From the NCBI GenBank assembly GCA_947503555.1, contig CANNEE010000020.1, positions 1 to 64,000 of the forward strand: a stretch of 64,000 bases of DNA, given 5' to 3'. The position numbers were made by a program, and so were the translations under genes. Below the pieces are notes generated by a model. That model worked only from the letters and a program-made list of their open reading frames with translations, searched no databases and was not told where the DNA came from. This document shows, in pieces, positions 62,923 to 64,000 of this stretch (position 1 is its first letter; every line of letters starts with the position of its first letter). The stretch is from an uncultured Shewanella sp. Its GTDB lineage: Bacteria; Pseudomonadota; Gammaproteobacteria; Enterobacterales; Shewanellaceae.

Positions 62923-63240
62923 CGTTAAATAAAGGTTGCACCATTTATCGTGGTTTACGATTTAGTGCTGTAGTTACGATGCGTTGAAACTAGCTAAATT
63001 AGATTTAAATCTTTAGTACTCTTTAATATCTAAACCTTTTGATGATCTAACTGACAGTAAAAAGGTGTATTCTGCCAGCAAGTAACAAGCTAGTAAAAGC
63101 CAAAGCCCCCGCTTTTCTATTGTGAGCTACCACTCCTTTAAAAGCTTTTGCTTTCACGTAAGTCAAAAACTATCTAGTACTGCAAACCTGAACTGAAGAA
63201 GTCCACGTTCGGTGTGAACGCAGTATTTAGCTTAAGGATC

Positions 63241-63428
63241 GTTCTTTGGCGTCCATGCCACCACGGCATTTGTGAACCCATTCACATCAGAATCTGCCGC
63301 AGAGCCCACAGGGCCAAAAATGTTCCCTACATTTTGCGGCATTTCCACCGTCCATGGCGGTCAGAGTACTTGCTGCGGCGTGTCACTGAAGCATTTATAC
63401 ATTGAGCGTCTACAGATTGATTCGAAAT
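63241..63428 (+). repeat. Dispersed repeat, copy A
   Basis: This copy begins GTTCTTTGGCGTCCATGCCA and has a first 70-bp core that is 67/70 identical to copy B. It then contains an imperfect inverted repeat around CCATGG, and ends GTACTTGCTGCGGCGTGTCA and following sequence shared in part with copy B. Diverged relatives lie at about 21433-21509 and 61945-62010 on the minus strand. Confidence 0.85.
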
Positions 63429-63628
63429 TTAGTTTTTTCGAGCAAAGCTAAAGAATATGTGGGGTCAGTGTAAACATTATTTGAACACCATCAATTTACT
63501 AATCTCACGACAGATCCTTTGCACTAAATGATTAATGTTCATTTTTGAGTTAAGAATACACAGTACTAGTTAATCGAAGAGATAAATCATCAGGTGTGAA
63601 CACGGCAGTGACCTTCGGCAGAAGGGCC

Positions 63629-63775
63629 GTTCTTTGGCGTCCATGCCACCACGGCATTTGTGAATCCATTCACATCAGAATCTGTCGCAGAGCCTACATG
63701 GACTGTACTTGTGGCGTATCACTGAAGTGTTTGCACATTCAGCGTGGCCGCAGGCTATAGATTGAGTTGAAGTTA
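63629..63775 (+). repeat. Dispersed repeat, copy B (internally deleted)
   Basis: The 70-bp core (63629-63698) has 67/70 identity to copy A. About 60 bp that include the CCATGG inverted repeat are missing, then TACTTG and GTATCACTGAAG resume. It lies 388 bp from copy A in the same direction. Confidence 0.85.
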
Positions 63776-63846
63776 CGGTGTTCGTTATCGCGTCAAACAC
63801 TAAAAAAGCCAAAGGCTAAATTAAAGAAAGACTTGAAGATCTCTGT

Positions 63847-63862
63847 TGTTTCACGTGAAACA
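63847..63862. other. parS site (perfect)
   Basis: TGTTTCACGTGAAACA is a perfect match, 87 bp to the left of the fadA stop codon. It is the rightmost of the cluster in the window. Confidence 0.9.
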
Positions 63863-63890
63863 TCTACGACTTTTTGAGAGAACCGAATTA

Positions 63891-63920
63891 AAAATGCCAC
63901 AGCGACAGCTGTGGCATTTT
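63891..63920 (-). terminator. Terminator downstream of fadA
   Basis: The 12-bp stem AAAATGCCACAG/CTGTGGCATTTT with a 6-nt loop is followed on the minus strand by T's. It lies 28 bp after the fadA stop codon. Confidence 0.85.
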
Positions 63921-63948
63921 GCTATTCAAACTCTAGCCGAGTTTGAGT

Positions 63949-64000
63949 TTAAGCTCGTTCAAATACGGTGGCGATACCTTGGCCTAGGCCGATACACATG
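63949..64000 (-). CDS. fadA: 3' end of acetyl-CoA C-acyltransferase FadA (partial)
   Basis: The minus strand from the right edge reads MCIGLGQGIATVFERA and a stop codon, the C-terminus of the thiolase FadA (beta-oxidation). The rest of the gene is to the right of the window. The conserved CIGxGQGIA contains the catalytic Cys of the thiolase C-terminal motif. Confidence 0.85.
   Translation of the reverse strand, partial: MCIGLGQGIATVFERA

Larger units (their letters stand above)
62923..63948. other. Repeat-rich intergenic region upstream of fadA end
   Basis: About 1 kb without a supported gene. It holds two copies of a dispersed repeat, a perfect parS and the fadA terminator. The open frame across 63214-63405 is part of the repeat and is not supported as a gene. 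Confidence 0.7.

Noticed and set aside
63214-63405. Open frame of 63 codons on the plus strand
   Set aside because: It is formed by a dispersed repeat; a similar frame occurs at 21333-21527 because that region carries a related repeat. Not a gene.

Overview
The window is the replication-origin region of a gammaproteobacterial chromosome. Protein sequences, gene order (mnmG-oriC-mioC; rpmH-dnaA-dnaN-recF-gyrB; rsmG-parA-parB-atpIBEFHAGDC-glmU) and gene content point to Shewanella; the species cannot be fixed from the sequence alone. Most genes are ordinary housekeeping genes. The accessory material lies in one 4-kb block downstream of glmS and in the repeat-rich right end.

Layout. 1-280: promoters P1/P2 and boxA of an rRNA operon that runs leftward out of the window. 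354-12829: ccoG, a small membrane protein, menB, a Fur-box/DUF2061 gene, bioA, the EF-P module (epmB<>efp, epmA), pyrBI, a two-gene heavy-metal export unit, azurin with a Fur box, and a quinone oxidoreductase. 12873-16123: a cluster of integron gene cassettes on the minus strand (DUF2238 protein, a TIGR04141/DUF6119-family protein, a membrane/coiled-coil protein) separated by attC sites, with no integrase in the window. 16769-16814: what looks like a Tn7-type transposon end, 24 bp beyond the glmS stop codon, where Tn7 inserts. 16839-31171: glmS with a DeoR regulator, glmU, the F1Fo ATP synthase operon, parB, parA, rsmG. 31289-34059: mnmG, oriC (GATC-rich, three DnaA boxes), mioC. 34992-41859: a thioredoxin-like protein, hrpB, mnmE, yidC, yidD, rnpA, rpmH. 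42303-48376: dnaA, dnaN, recF, gyrB, preceded by a second dense GATC cluster. 48446-57262: pxpA/C/B (5-oxoproline hydrolysis), an HDOD protein, glyQ/glyS, tag, an MFS transporter. 57369-64000: a large TolB/amidohydrolase protein, a secreted hypothetical protein, tusA, a small membrane protein, dispersed repeats and the 3' end of fadA.

How the parts work together. oriC, dnaA, parA/parB and a set of parS sites (three perfect at 57.3, 61.9 and 63.8 kb, two imperfect at 49.9 and 58.6 kb) make a compact replication/segregation region. The rpmH-rnpA-yidD-yidC-mnmE and rsmG-mnmG groups couple it to translation and membrane insertion. The efp/epmA/epmB module makes and lysylates EF-P. Three Fur-type operators in the first 12 kb suggest iron control of DUF2061, the metal exporter and azurin. 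The part least explained by known housekeeping is the Tn7-like end plus integrase-less cassettes at glmS, which carries the TIGR04141 protein, a candidate accessory or defence factor.
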